Source of the DNA: Adiantum capillus-veneris
Lineage: Eukaryota; Streptophyta; Polypodiopsida; Polypodiales; Pteridaceae
Length of the DNA: 64,000 nt
Reading direction: 5' to 3'
Assembly: GCA_014529385.2 (NCBI GenBank)
Contig: CM043949.1
Location: forward strand, 144,905,850 to 144,969,849
Below are positions 34,118-45,605 of the stretch, in pieces. How positions within the stretch are numbered: position 1 is the first letter of the stretch; the number at the start of each line of letters is the position of its first letter. Below the pieces are notes generated by a model that saw only the letters and a list, made by a program, of their open reading frames with translations, made no database searches and had not been told where the DNA came from. Made by a program: the position numbers and the translations under genes.

Positions 34118-36926
34118 GGATCCTGTAACTCCAATTTCATAAGTTAGCGTCTTTTTAGTACTGAAAGCCGAAATGAAGCTTTTAACTATCCAAATGACTT
34201 GAAAATTGAAACATGAGCTATTCAGGGCCTAAGGATGCAAGGTAGGTGAAAAAATATGCAAAATGGGCTCAAAATCATGCTGGAGACATCATACGCGTAT
34301 GATGTCTTTTGTGTCAAAATGACTTCATATTGGTTGTGCTTGTAGCTGATAGTGTATACATGATTATCATATGCTTGGATTTGAGTTTGGATCCCATTTG
34401 GTCAAGTTTTGGCCAATTTAGTCCAGTTCCGGCTCTTGGAAAAATTTTGAAAGGGAATTGGATTTTATGATCCAAATTGGATAAAACTTGGTGGTTCACT
34501 TTCAAATGGCATGTAGATCACTTCTGTTTGGTGGTTGAAGCCCTGAGGTGCCAAAATCACATAGTGAGACATCATATGCGTATGATGTCTTTTAGTGTAT
34601 TTTTGGACCAAATTTCTCTATAAGCTTGGATTTGGCTTTAGATAGGCTTATTCAGTGGATTTATGAAGTTTGGGTAGATTTTCGGCTAAAATGGCTCTGG
34701 AGACATCATACGCGTATGATGTCTTTTTTCATCAATTTTGCATGGGATTGGTTCTGTGGATTCCCCATGTACTAGTGAAGGACTGCTCCTACTCAAATCT
34801 TGGTTTGGACTTGAGTATGTTGGATTTGGGCCAAAAATAGGCTTTAGGTGAAGTATTTTCCCTCAATTGGGCTAATGGGGTGATCCTCTTGACCAAATGG
34901 TTCCAATTTTCATATGTAGCATGTATTAGATATATATAATGGATGTGTGATGACAAATGAGCAGTTTTGGCTCTGTAAGTGCAAATAGACATCATACGCG
35001 TATGATGTCTTTTGTGTCAAAATGGTGCTTTTTGGTTCCAGGTAGCTTGTAGATGTGTTTAACAACAATCCTACAAAGTTTCAATGAGTTTGGAGTTATT
35101 TTGACAAAATTAGGACCAAAAATCAATTTTATGGCCTACTTTGCGTCTTTTTGGTTTTCCTTGGGTTTTCTAACTCCAATTCTCATGATACTTGGTTCAT
35201 AGGATGTGATTAACATGTGGAATGAGGCTATGCACTCAAATGTTGAAATGGATGTGAAATTCATGCTGTGAGATATCATACGCGTATGATGTCTTTTCTT
35301 GAAATGTTGGTCTTTTTGTGCAAAGAATGCTTTGTGCTAGTGTCCTAAGCCCTGCTAACTAGTTTTCAACTTAAAAAGTCATCAGTTTAGCTAAAAAGCC
35401 CCCTTATAGACATTTCAGTCTCCGAAGTCGTCTTTTTGCCTTGGAGTTGAATTTCTTCAACTTTTCTCCTCGAGAGTTGCATTTCCAGCTCATTGGATAT
35501 GTTGTGAAGCCATCTATTTGGTTGAACTTGACTTTGGCTCCCCGTTCTCCATCTTTCTCCCTTTGGTTGCCCAAAAGCGTCTTTTTCACCATCGGTAAGT
35601 GAATCAGCTTTCTTTTGGGTTTTGCTTGCAAACATAAGTCATTGATAGTTACTTGAAGCTGCTTGTGAAGTTTCATTTCATTCGGTCGTCAATTTCAGCC
35701 GTTATGCCAAACTGACGCTTTGTGTGTCCGCAGCCAAATCGGTTGTTCCGACCTACTTTTTCTGATTCAAACTTGGAGATATTCTATGGTTGCATTGTTC
35801 TTGATGTGGTTGAACTTCCTGTGAAGTTTCGTGTTGTTTCGACAACTTTTTCCTGTTTGCCTCTTGCAGGCTCTGTTGACCTAGGGTTTTTCGAGTCGTT
35901 CTTTCTCGAGCTTTGAGTGTTAGAAACCCATCTTCTATACTAGGGTAACCCACCTATAAGTTCTTGCAAGGTTTGGTTAGGCGGTTGTGCCACTACCTAG
36001 CATTCTACCTCATTCCCCGTCTGCTCTTGTTTCTTGGTTTTGGTCAGTTTTCGCAATAAAAGTTAATGATAAGCATCAAAAGCTTATGGCAACGAGTCTA
36101 CCTCTCATGTCTAGTGTCCTCTGAGCTCTCGTGGAAGTCATAGAAGGTCGTAGAAGATCTGTGCTCCTGTGGCTCTCTGCTCTTCTCCAAGAAGCTAATA
36201 GTGTGAATGAGCTTGAAAGTGATGTGAAAAATACTTAACTTCGGACTTCCCGGTTCACTTGCCACCAAATTTGTCATGTGCTCCTATCTCATTGTGAGAT
36301 GCGCTTTAGGATCTGAAATTTCCCAAATCGAACTCCGTTTGACCTGTTTTCTTAGAATTCCGTCCACTTGCCAAAATTCTGCCGTTTCGGATTTTTCGCA
36401 ACTTTTTCAGAATTGTACCCAGTTTTTACCATGGGTTTCCCTTGTCATTAGGACCATCACCGTCTATTCTTTTCTTTTTTCCGATCTCATTTCACCTGCT
36501 TTTTTTTTTCTTTTACTTTTATTAAGAAAATCATAAAAAATAAAGGAAAATAGCAAATTGAAGCCAAAAAATTCCAAACATACACAATAAATAGCTGGTA
36601 ACCCTGTGTATATGAATACACACTTATTTGTGATTTTTGGACTTGGATTACCACTTTGTAGCTCCAAAAACACTCTTATTTAGTGATATTTACACGTCTA
36701 GAGACCCAAATTCATCATTTGATCTCTTCTTGTTGCAAAACAAGGTATATAAGGGCATAAATATTATCAATATCCGCAATCAAACATAAAAATTGCAAAA
36801 TCATGTAAGACACTGCCCTTGTGATATAATTTTTTGTTTTTCTTTGTTTTTGTCGCTTATAGCTGCTTTGTAGCTCCTGTATACCTGTATACCTCCCCCC
36901 CTCCTAGTCTGAGTCCTCCCGGACGA
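34118..36926 (-). other. Inter-ORF leader region of element B
   Basis: 2.8 kb between the KQIW-repeat frame and the extra ORF. The half next to the extra ORF (34118-35300) holds five palindromes and aligns loosely with the gag leader (shared GATCCAAAT-GGAT-AAACTTG and TTGGCCAATTTAGTCC-like stretches). The other half (35300-36926) shows no repeat or gene I can support; the small minus-strand frames 35635-35387 and 35676-35404 have no recognisable features. It could contain an internal promoter or splice acceptor for the extra ORF. Confidence 0.6.
34285..35293. promoter_or_regulatory. Palindrome array upstream of the extra ORF of B
   Basis: GACATCATACGCGTATGATGTC at 34285-34306 (perfect), 34568-34589 (ATGCGT centre), 34702-34723 (perfect), 34988-35009 (perfect) and 35272-35293 (GATATC start). 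Start-to-start spacings are 283, 134, 286 and 284 bp. The nearest copy starts 168 bp upstream of the ATG at 34117. All are usually flanked by A on one side and TTTT on the other. Confidence 0.93.
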
Positions 36927-37706
36927 CTATGAAGTGTCTGTGGGCAAAGCATTGTAGTTGTTTTGGTCATAAGTTCCCAATGCAATTGTAGAGCGATGAT
37001 ACAACAGTCTTTCCAATAAAGCTGCTCTTTGTTTGATTGAAGGATTGGTGGTCGGGTTTTGGGTTGGTTTTGGCACTTCGGTAGTAGAATCAGTAGATGG
37101 ATTATTCTTTACCTTGTTGTTATTTTTCACAATCCAAATCTGCTTCCGCTTCGCTTGTGCTTGCCACAAACTCTTTGCAACCCAAACCTGCTTTGTTCTT
37201 TGTGTTGATTTCCTCGCCTTGAAATACCTAGGAGTTTCCGTGGATTGTACTGAAGGGAGTTCCTGTTTACAAATCCTTGGAATCCAAATTTGCTTGCTAT
37301 AGCTTTGTGCCGTCATGAACTTCTTTGGAATCCAGATCTGTTTCACTGTCCTTGATTGTCTGGAATCACTCTGTTGTCTGGTATTGAAGACTCTGTTTTC
37401 CACCTTTGTGTTCTCTGGCACAACCTTTTTTGGTCTCCATACCAACTTTGACTCCGTTTTTTCCCAAGGTTGAGCTGTTATATTATTGCTTGTATTCCTT
37501 ATCCAATGTTGAGAGTTCCTCGTCGAAGAGCAATCCAGTTGTATAGAAACTTTTGGTTTCCATTGCTTCTTCTTTTTCTCTGGTTGTTGTTTACCTTTGT
37601 TCTTGGATTCTTCCTTTGGAGTTGGCTCTGCTCCTTTGGTGAACTTAACTGATTGACTTTCACCTTCGTATTTGATAAGCACTGATTTAGAACTCCAGTC
37701 AATCAT
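36927..37706 (-). pseudogene. KQIW-repeat protein segment of element B
   Basis: Open frame of 259 residues, probably continuous with the protease-like domain just upstream. It begins with the end of that domain (MIDWSSKSVLIKYEGES), then becomes Lys/Gln/Pro-rich with at least five copies of a short Trp motif: KLVWRPK, KQIWIPK, KQIWIPR, KQVWVAK and KQIWIVK, spaced roughly 15-40 residues. The end is low in charge (ALLERLLYHRSTIALG). Basic Trp repeats suggest nucleic-acid or protein binding, but I know no family for it. No independent start is needed if it is the tail of pol. Confidence 0.65.
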
Positions 37707-38015
37707 TGCATTGTATTGCTTCTGCCATGGTTATCCTAGCAATAATGGATGTTGTGTAGCTTGGTCTTCAACCACGTAAAACATATGAGGATACACATAC
37801 TGGTTAATCTGTATATGTAAAACTGTGCATCCGACAGTTTTGATTGAATTCTCAGAGTAACTCTTTAACTCTTGCTTGGCAGTTTGTAATTTAGTGTCAT
37901 TGTCAATTGTCTATACAAACTAAGTGAAAGTAGGTTAGTTTGAGCTCCTTAATCCAATAGTGCTCTAGCTTTGATTTGGTTGGTTCCTACTTTGCATTCA
38001 ATGATGGGTTCTTCT
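37707..38015 (-). pseudogene. Second retropepsin-like domain, downstream of integrase
   Basis: The integrase frame ends IIECKVGTNQIKARALLD, TAA (37951-37949), then GAQTNLLSLSLYRQL in the same frame. After a frameshift near 37905 another frame gives HMFYVVEDQATQHPLLLG, a TAA, and PWQKQYNAMIDW. Together these match the retropepsin pattern: hydrophobic-hydrophobic-D-x-G-A near the start, and hydrophobic-LG-x-PW about 65-70 residues later. The catalytic Asp is present, the following Thr/Ser position is a stop codon in this copy. The element already has a retropepsin before RT, so this is an additional domain. Identification is by motif only. Confidence 0.65.
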
Positions 38016-39724
38016 TTGTCATTATCCATTTCTGTTATACTGACTGCGTTTATTCGTATTGCTCCTTCATTGCGCTGTTTCTGACGCAGTAGTCTTCTTT
38101 TCTCCATTCTTTCCTTCGCCTCGGCTTGCGCTTCCTCCACAATCTTTTTCTTTTTCTGGACACGCAGCTTTTCTTGATGTATTTTGAGAAGCATGTCTTG
38201 GGTTAGCGGCAAAAGATACTTTTTCACTCTGCATCCACTAATCCAATTGGGCATTTCTTCTCCGTCTAATGTAGCAAGCTTGACGGCTCCACTTGGTGAT
38301 AGATCTTTAATCACCAGAGGTCCCATCCCTCGCATTTTAAGCTTCTTAGCATGCTGTTTTAGAGTGTAAACTAGGACATATTCCCCAACCTTAAACTCTT
38401 TAGTCCGCACATGCTTATCAAAAAATTCCTTTTGTTGCCTTTTTTGAGCGTAGATAGAAGCTACTGCTTTTAGGCGAAGCTCGTCTAGCTTTTCCAGGTC
38501 ATCTATTCTATCAGAAAGCTCGTGCCCTGTCCACTCTAGATCCTTAGCCACCCTTAAGGTTGAAATCAAGAATTCTATTGGTAAGATAGCATTTAGCCCA
38601 AAAACCATGTTATATGGGGTCGTTCCTATTGATGTTTTATATGCTACCCTATATGCCCATAATGTTGAATGCAACTTCTGGTCCCAGTCAGTTCTCGACT
38701 CAGATACAATCTTCGTAAGGACCGTGCATATGGTTTTGTTTGTTGCTTCAGCTTCTCTGTTTGCTTGTGGATGATACGGGGCTGATTTCCTATGGATTAC
38801 CATGAATTCATCTAGAAGAATCTCTATCACTTCATTTATAAAATGTGTGCCTCGATCACTCACAATTTCTATTGGAAATCCATATCGTACAAAGACGTAT
38901 TCATATAGAAATTGTGCCGTGGTCCTGGCATCTGCTTTTTGAGTTTCCTTTTCTTCGACCCACTTTGTTAGATAGTCTGTAGCCACAACGATGTATTGTG
39001 CATGAGTCTTATATGCAGGAGGTGAAATGGGTCCGACATAATCAATCCCCCATTTTGCAAAAGCTCTTGCCCCCATCATTGGTCTAAGTGGCATATCATC
39101 TCTTTTAAGTGGTACTTTGGTCCGCTGATAGTCATCACACCGTTTAACGTATTCCTCAGCGTCCCTATGTAATGTTGGCCACCATATTCCTGCGGCTAAG
39201 CCAAGTTTTGTTGTCTTATCACCTGAGAAATGGCCTCCACCTACTCCTCCATGAGCTTGCTCCAGGATTATCACATACTCAGACTCTGATGCGCAAATCC
39301 TAAGCTGGTTGTCTTTACCTCTCTTATAGAGTTGATCTCCTATTAAAGCGTAATCTCTAGCTTCTGTCTCTACAGATTTTTGACGAGCTTTTGACGTTCC
39401 TTCTGGGAAAGTTCTATTTGTGAGATATTCAACAATATACTGACTCCATTCCGGAGCGATCATTATCTGATATAATGTCGAATACTCTGTTGGCGGTTTT
39501 GATGAACATACAATACATACAGTGACATATTCATGTACGCTTTCTTTCATTCCTGGCCAATAGACTCCCAATTGTAACAAATTCCTATATGTGTTCCTTC
39601 TTGAACAATGAAATGCACATTCCTGAACATGTGCTTCGCGCAGATATATATTATATTCCTCAGGATTGATGCATAGTCGTAAAACATGATCATTTCCCAA
39701 TTGATACAACCTTCTTGCAACCAA
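37949..39724 (-). pseudogene. Integrase of element B with duplicated H2C2 module
   Basis: Residues of this open piece: H32, H39, C70, C73 form one H2C2 zinc site; H158, H165, C196 and Y199 (Cys lost) form another, every position offset by exactly 126. The catalytic core follows: WGIDYVGPISPP (first Asp), VSDRGTHF (second Asp), YHPQANREAEATNKT (Glu), and WAYRVAYKTSIGTTPYNMVFG. A C-terminal domain with MRGMGPLVIKDL and LDGEEMPNW follows, then a Lys/Arg/Glu-rich helix (about residues 515-560). The piece is shifted by one frame relative to RNase H (indel near 39720). It catalyses insertion of element cDNA. Apart from the second zinc site, the core motifs are intact. Confidence 0.9.
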
Positions 39725-40356
39725 TTGAAGATTCTTGGATTGCTGAATAGCAATATGTTTCTGGTTGTATTCTCTTCTATCAAACTCTCCTCCATAGTTA
39801 ATAGGCTAACGACATTTTGAGACCACTTCGGTATCATTTCTATGTTGAAAAAGTACCCGTCTGGCATGTCGTCATCTACTCCTATAGGGTCTTCTCCATT
39901 CGTCAATCGCGAAAGATGATCAGCTCTAAGATGTGTTTTTCCTTTCTTCACTACTACCGTGAAGTCAAATTCCAGTAAGATAATGAACCATCTCAATATT
40001 CTCCCGGTATTGCATGGTTTATTCACTAGGTAGAGCAAGGCTTGGTGATCCGTAAAAAACACAAACTTGTTGGCTAGAAGATAATGCCGATATTTCTTCA
40101 CAGTATATATCATTCCTAATCCCTCTCGCTCTGTTGTGGTGTAATTCTTCTCTGCATTGTTGAGCTGTCGACTGGCGTAACAGATAGGAAAATCCATGTT
40201 TCCTTCCTCTGGATGAGCCAGAATGCATCCTATTGCATATGCCGAAGCATCTATATGCACATGGAATATCTTCTCCCAATCTGGTGATTTCAAGACTGGA
40301 GCAGTAATGAGTGCCTCTTTCAATTTCTTGAATGATTCCTCACACTCCTCTGTCAT
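39547..40356 (-). pseudogene. RNase H and spacer of element B
   Basis: Gypsy-type RNase H: FHVHIDASAYAIGCIL (Asp), YTTTEREGLGMIY (Glu), FFTDHQALLYLV (Asp) and LRADHLSR (Asp region). The spacer GEDPIGVDDDMPDG follows, then the start of the first H2C2 module (KWSQNVVSLLT) before the frame is lost near 39720. It overlaps the RT frame by 4 nt at ATGA (40356-40353), which marks a frameshift with probable loss of a few codons rather than a native overlap. Confidence 0.88.
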
Positions 40357-41780
40357 TCAAAGTTCACTATTAGCATGTAAAGTGGTTGGCCTATTATAGC
40401 GTACATGTAAATGAACCGTCTATAATATCTGCAATGTCCCATAAAGCTCTGTACTTGTTTTGCATTGGTTGGTCTAGGCATATCCACTATATCTTTTATC
40501 TTCTCTAGATTAGTGGATATTCCGTTTTGTGAGACAATATGTCCCAGAATTCTGCCCTGTCGGACCATAAACACACATTTCTCACGATTGAGACAAATGC
40601 GATATGTCCTACATTTCTCAAATACTTTTCTTAGGTGTTCTAGTTGCTCATCTCTCAGAAGAGAATGTACACATAAGTCATCCATGTATATTTCTAGAAA
40701 CAACCTTAAGTATTCTTTGAAAGCATGCGTCATCAGCCTCTGGAAGGTTGCGGGAGCATTGGTTAGACCAAAAGGCATAACCCGATAAGCATAAATTCCC
40801 CACTCCGTTGCAAAAGCTGTTTTATGTTGATCTTCCGGTGCTATGGCTAGCTGGTTATATCCTAAAAAACCATCAAGAAAGGAGTATGCTGTTTTCCCTG
40901 ATACACCCTCTAGAACATGATCAGTTATCGGCAGGGGATAATTGTCCCTGATTGTTGCAGCATTCACTTTCTTTAAGTTGACACACACTTGGAGTTTTCC
41001 ATTCTTCTTGGGTACCACCACAATCGGAGATACCCAATCGGTGTGTTCAATCTCGTATATGAATTCAGCTTCCATTAGCTTATCTATCTCTTCTTTGATT
41101 CGCTTAGCAAACGTATCATTATATGTGTATGGTCTCTGTCTGCTAGGCTTTGCGTCTTGTTTTAGTGGGATTGTGTGTTGGAATATTGATGGGTCAACTC
41201 CCTTTAAGTCCTTATAAGACCATGCAAACACATCCCTGTACTCTCTGAGAAGACTCAAAAGTCTCTCTTCCTCGCCTGGAAACAAATCTGTGGCTATGTA
41301 CACCGGTCTAGGTGTCTCACCTGGAGCTGCTAAATCCACTTTTTTTGCATCTTCCGGTCCGTCATAAGATTCGTTCTCCCTTCTCTCTCGAATAGGTTGG
41401 GTTAATACCACCTTCCTATCCTCTATTGTGAATTTCCTGTAGTGAAAGGGAACATCCATGTTTTCCTTGATTTTGGCGTTTTCGTCCTCTCCACTCTCAA
41501 TTTCTATCGTCCAAACTTCTTTCAGAGTTTTCTTGAGCTCTCTGTACTTGTTTCTACGTTCTAACTTGGACTCCGTGTGTTCTCTGTTGCGCTTGTTCTT
41601 TTCTGATTTTTCTGTTTCAGTTTTCGTTTCATTCCTTTGAACTTGATTTCTTGAGCTTCTTTTGTATTTTCGTAAGCTCTTTTGCTCATTGCCTCTCATT
41701 CTTCCAGAAATCTTGTCCTTAACACAATCTTCCGCCTTTACTAGCATTAGGAATTGATTTTTTCCTCTTATTCTAGGCAT
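40353..41780 (-). pseudogene. Reverse transcriptase of element B
   Basis: In frame with gag. An Arg/Lys/Glu-rich linker (about residues 1-170) precedes RT. RT motifs: WVSPIVVVPKKNGKLQVCVN, YPLPITDHVLEG, FLDGFLGYNQ, RVMPFGLTNAPATFQRLM, the catalytic IYMDDLCVHS (YMDD), and ILGHIVS. The thumb ends FMGHCRYYRRFI before the frame breaks at 40353. No stop lies inside the RT core. Confidence 0.92.
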
Positions 41781-41864
41781 CGGATTGGTTCTAACCCCCT
41801 TTGTTTTTCTCTTTGCTCTATAGCGTTTCTGGCGTTGTTTAGTTTGGTTCGGAAAATCATAAAA

Positions 41865-42221
41865 TCAGACATCCGTTATAGTTTCTTCGTTTCCGCTTGA
41901 ACTGTCCGTTGACTCGTTGTCTGCTTCATTTCCCCACTCTGGATGATCGGGAATGTTGTGAAACACCTCTTCTTCATCTTCCTTTTCCAGTGTATCGTTC
42001 TTTTCAGTTTCTTTTTCGAGTATAGTTCTCAGCATGAAGTACGGAACCACGCCGTACCCGTCCTTGTCGCAAAGTTTCTTTGTGGGACCATCCGGAATTG
42101 CACAAACATCTAGGGTTGCTAGAATGTGTGTCCATTCTAATGGTTCAAGCGTGTCCTCTGGAAAGGGTTCTCTTATATAAGTTTCGTCTTCGATAGTCCT
42201 TTCTAAAACATATTCTTCTCA
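41865..42221 (-). pseudogene. Protease-RT linker of element B
   Basis: After TGA (42221-42219) the gag frame stays open to another TGA (41867-41865). It encodes a hydrophilic segment (EDTLEPLEWTHILATLDV, then acidic KEDEEEVFHNIPDHPEW). It connects the protease to the RT linker in the same frame. No domain recognised. Confidence 0.6.
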
Positions 42222-43856
42222 CCTCAGACTTCCACATTTCGAGGCTCCACACATCCATAACTCCTTGGGCTTACCTAACCAAGCTGGAAATTCGGATCCC
42301 GTCAAAGTAGCTGAATCAAACTCCTCTACCGGTGTTCGGTTCACATCTTTGTAGCTATGGTCTCTCAGGTTCACACGTGTAGTGGTTTCCATATTTCTTA
42401 GGTATATGTGATCGTAGCCCCAATCTTGGACTATTTTCAACTGTCTCATGAATGGTCTTCCCAGTATGATATCATAGTTATTCTCCTTGCCAAAATCGAC
42501 AATAGCAAGAGTATGTTCGTATTCAATGCCGCAAGAAGTTACAATGACTTTCTCTAATAACCCCATAGGTTTCTCCATGTGTCCATCTGCTAATTGGATT
42601 TTCAACCTAGTCTTCCTTATTGTTGGTTTTCCCCATTTTTTCTAGATTTATTTTGTAGCAATGGCTACCCCAGCTCCGCTGTCTAGTATTGCCATCGTGT
42701 TCACTCCTTGGAATTCAACTGGTAAGGTTGTATTCCCCTCTTCACCTTTGCAATACTCTCCGACCTTGTTTAAGGGTACAGGATTAGCGTTCTTTTGTGG
42801 TTTTCTCAGCTCTTGTATACCCTCTTGCAATCTCGATGTTGGGTCTTTTATCCCAAATTTCTCCAAGCATTTTCCTACAGTGGTCCACATATGTGGTCTT
42901 AGCCTCAAAAGCTCAGCTAGAGTGATAGTGCATGTCACTGGTGTTGACAAGATCTCTATCAATCCTTGCGAGTCCATGACTTTTTCTGATGAGATTCTTC
43001 GTGAGGGAAGTGCTCTAATCTCGGATTTTGCTTCATACTCTCCTAAGTATGAAGGTAAGGTATTCAGTGAATGAGGTTTGCTCTCCATTGTTCTAACAGA
43101 GCCCCCATCTCCCCAGTAAGATTGCAGATCCAAGTCCACTTGAGATCCTGCCTCAAATTCCACTATGGGAGGATTCCTGATGTCCTTTTCCCAATTTGTC
43201 TGATTAGCTTGGCAACTTAGCTCGTTTGCAAAGTTTGCCTCTCTCACTTGTTTCCAAAATTCATTGTAATCCTCATCTCTTCCGTAAATCCTATGTATGA
43301 CTGGATGAAAACTCTCTATCTCCTGATCGGTTGTGTTCAATACTATGCGGTCATCCTTGTGTGTATCTTCAAGCTTTTGTGCACTGGGAGTCTTTTCAGC
43401 TACCCGTGAAATGATAGTCTCTTGCTGAATTGGGTTTTCCGTTCCACAATTCATTGTTTCTCTTGGTGGCTCTAATAAGGCTTGTGCAGTCTCTATCATT
43501 CTCTGGCACATTTCAAGTCTCTGCTTTTCCAATTCCGGGTTTGGGTATGTCATCCACCTCTGTTCTTGTGTTTGGTTGTTCTTTAACCTAGCTTCGTAAG
43601 ATCTCATCAGTGCGTCCAATGGTTCGTGTACTGATCCCCCTGAGCTTAAGCTCGTTGTTTCTTTGATACTCTTTTGTTTCGTTCTTTCCAGGCTCATCTC
43701 TCGTTTCCCGTTTTGACTCTCAAGTTTTTCTAATCTATCTTTAGTTCGCTTTAGTTCCTCAGCTAGAATAGTGTCTTTACGTTCTTTTCTCAACTTCATG
43801 CGTGCTTTTCTAGCTTTCCATGTGTTTCTGTGACTCCGCGGTTCTTGACTAACCAC
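42219..43856 (-). pseudogene. First protease and upstream linker of element B
   Basis: Same frame as gag. It begins with a basic coiled-coil-like segment (KARKARMKLRKERK) also found at the end of the B' fragment. A long variable linker follows. The protease has VNTMAILDSGAGVAIATK (active-site D-S-G-A) and, about 75 residues on, YDIILGRPFMRQ. Two stops, TAA (42650-42648) and TAG (42644-42642), lie just after the active site; the surrounding residues suggest they replaced Gln/Glu and Trp. Cleaves the polyprotein in active relatives. Confidence 0.88.
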
Positions 43857-43904
43857 TTCAGTCGCTAACTTTCCATTCTCAAGTTCTCTAGTGGTTTTCT
43901 TAGC

Positions 43905-44750
43905 TTAAGCTCTAGTAACAACTTGCGTTGGTATCAGAGTTTCATTTTCGGACCCACTGCTGGTAGGAATAGTTTCTAGCATATTCAATGTTGTCTTTTG
44001 CACTTTGTTTGGATTCTTTGAACAATCCTCAATGAAGTGAGTAACCCCACACTCAGTGCAATAAGCGTTAATTCTAATGATTTTCGTATGTGGACAAACA
44101 TTCATCAGATGGTCACCTCCACACTTGTAACAGGGTCCTAGTGCTGGTCTTGGTCCCACTTGATTCGTCCTTTGTGGATAGGATGGTCTTTGTCCTGTTA
44201 ACCCTCCATGAGCTATGAACATCAATGTTCTTGCGTCCAAATTGTATCTCTCTTCATCAGAAGCACTTGTAACTGTTGGTGTTCCAACATTCCCAATCAT
44301 GCCCCATGGTTCTGGTTGTTTGGGTTCTTCTGGTGGGTAATACACAGTTGGAGACATGTGTGCACCAGATTCTTCATAATAGGCTTGAACAGGCACTAAG
44401 GCTTGTTCTTCTTGATTCTCTAAGGTTGGTGCATATCTAATGCCCACTGGTATTGCTCCTGGTAAAGGTGGTTGTTGTCCCAATACCGGTTGCGGTCTTT
44501 CTATCCCCATAGGTCCTGGTACATTTTCCGTTGGGTATCGAGGTACTGGATGTATCTGAGGTGGTGCTAATTGAGCAGGAGGTGCATACTGATGCTCCCT
44601 TACATACCCTTTGTTGTAATAGCACTCCTCTGTTGGATGGTTTGTCCATTTTTGTTCAATAGCACACCATTTCAGTGTTTTTGGCAATGGTTTTTGGTAT
44701 GGTGCCATCCTTTTTAGAGCATCTTCTATCATTTGCTCTACATTTGGCAT
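43905..44750 (-). pseudogene. Nucleocapsid region of element B with two short zinc knuckles
   Basis: ATG 44750 follows the TAA 44774-44772 in the same frame. Segment order: KWCAIEQKWTNHPTEECYYNKGYV, a Pro-rich linker, then CYKCGGDHLMNVC and CTECGVTHFIEDC. Both knuckles are CX2CX3HX4C, one residue shorter than the canonical CX2CX4HX4C, and both are conserved in B'. The CYYNKGY segment with its own Cys/His residues may be a third metal site. Ends at TAA 43907-43905. Confidence 0.85.
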
Positions 44751-44771
44751 GGTTGTTGTTTGAACATTCTT

Positions 44772-45587
44772 TTAAGTGGTAGTCTCGCTCGCTACGGAGG
44801 AAGAGCTACTGGATGCAAAATCTGTATCCGCTGACACCTCTCCATAAACCGTACAGTTATCCACTAAGTACAATGCTTCTCTCGTTACTTGCTCGAAACT
44901 TGTACAAGCTTTCAAGTGCAAGTCCTTCTTGAGAGTGTCGTTTCTCAATCCTTCAATAAAGAGAACAGATAGTTTGTCATCTTGTGGTCGTTCACGTACT
45001 GGACATCTCTCAATGTATTGTTTGAAGCGAAGTGAAGATTCCTTCACTTTTTCGTGTTCTCTCTGTTTAAAAGCATATATTTGTGAGACCGTATTGTGCT
45101 TAATCCCTCGTTTTGAGAGTTCCTCACCAAACTCTCTTAGCAAATGGTCAATGTCATGGAATCCCCCTCTGTTCAGTGGTTGAAACCATGTCAATGCCGT
45201 ACCTTCTAGAGTAAGACCAAATCCCTCGTATTGTGTATGGAAATCTGTTATCTGCTCAGCTCTTAAGACTTGCTTAAAGAGTGACATATGTGCATACGGA
45301 TCTCCTGAACCACCATACTTCTTTGGCATACACTTGGCTACTTGAGATGGTCTCATACGTCTATGGTCTGCTACCAATCTCATTGCTCCTGTGTCCCGGC
45401 TAAAGCTTTCTCTAGCATCATGGACTTCATGGGTTACCCTTGTCGGTTCCCCTGCCCTGAGTCTACTACTAGGAGGTAAATGTGATGGTTCCGCTTCGAA
45501 ACTTGGACCTGGAGTGGTATATGTGGGGATTGGAACTGCACTACCTCGATTCGTATCCATTGACTCTCTAGAATGTAATGATCCCAT
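44772..45587 (-). pseudogene. Capsid region of element B
   Basis: ATG 45587 lies 19 nt after TAG 45608-45606, in the same frame. Retrotrans_gag domain from about residue 75: RMRPSQVAKCMPKKY, EGFGLTLEGTALTWFQPL, KRGIKHNTVSQIYAFKQ, LFIEGLRNDTLKKDLHLK and EALYLVDNC. The N-terminal 70 residues are Pro/Ser-rich. Ends in a Ser-rich tail at TAA 44774-44772. Confidence 0.88.
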
Positions 45588-45605
45588 TGGTCCGGGCTTC
45601 GAGTA

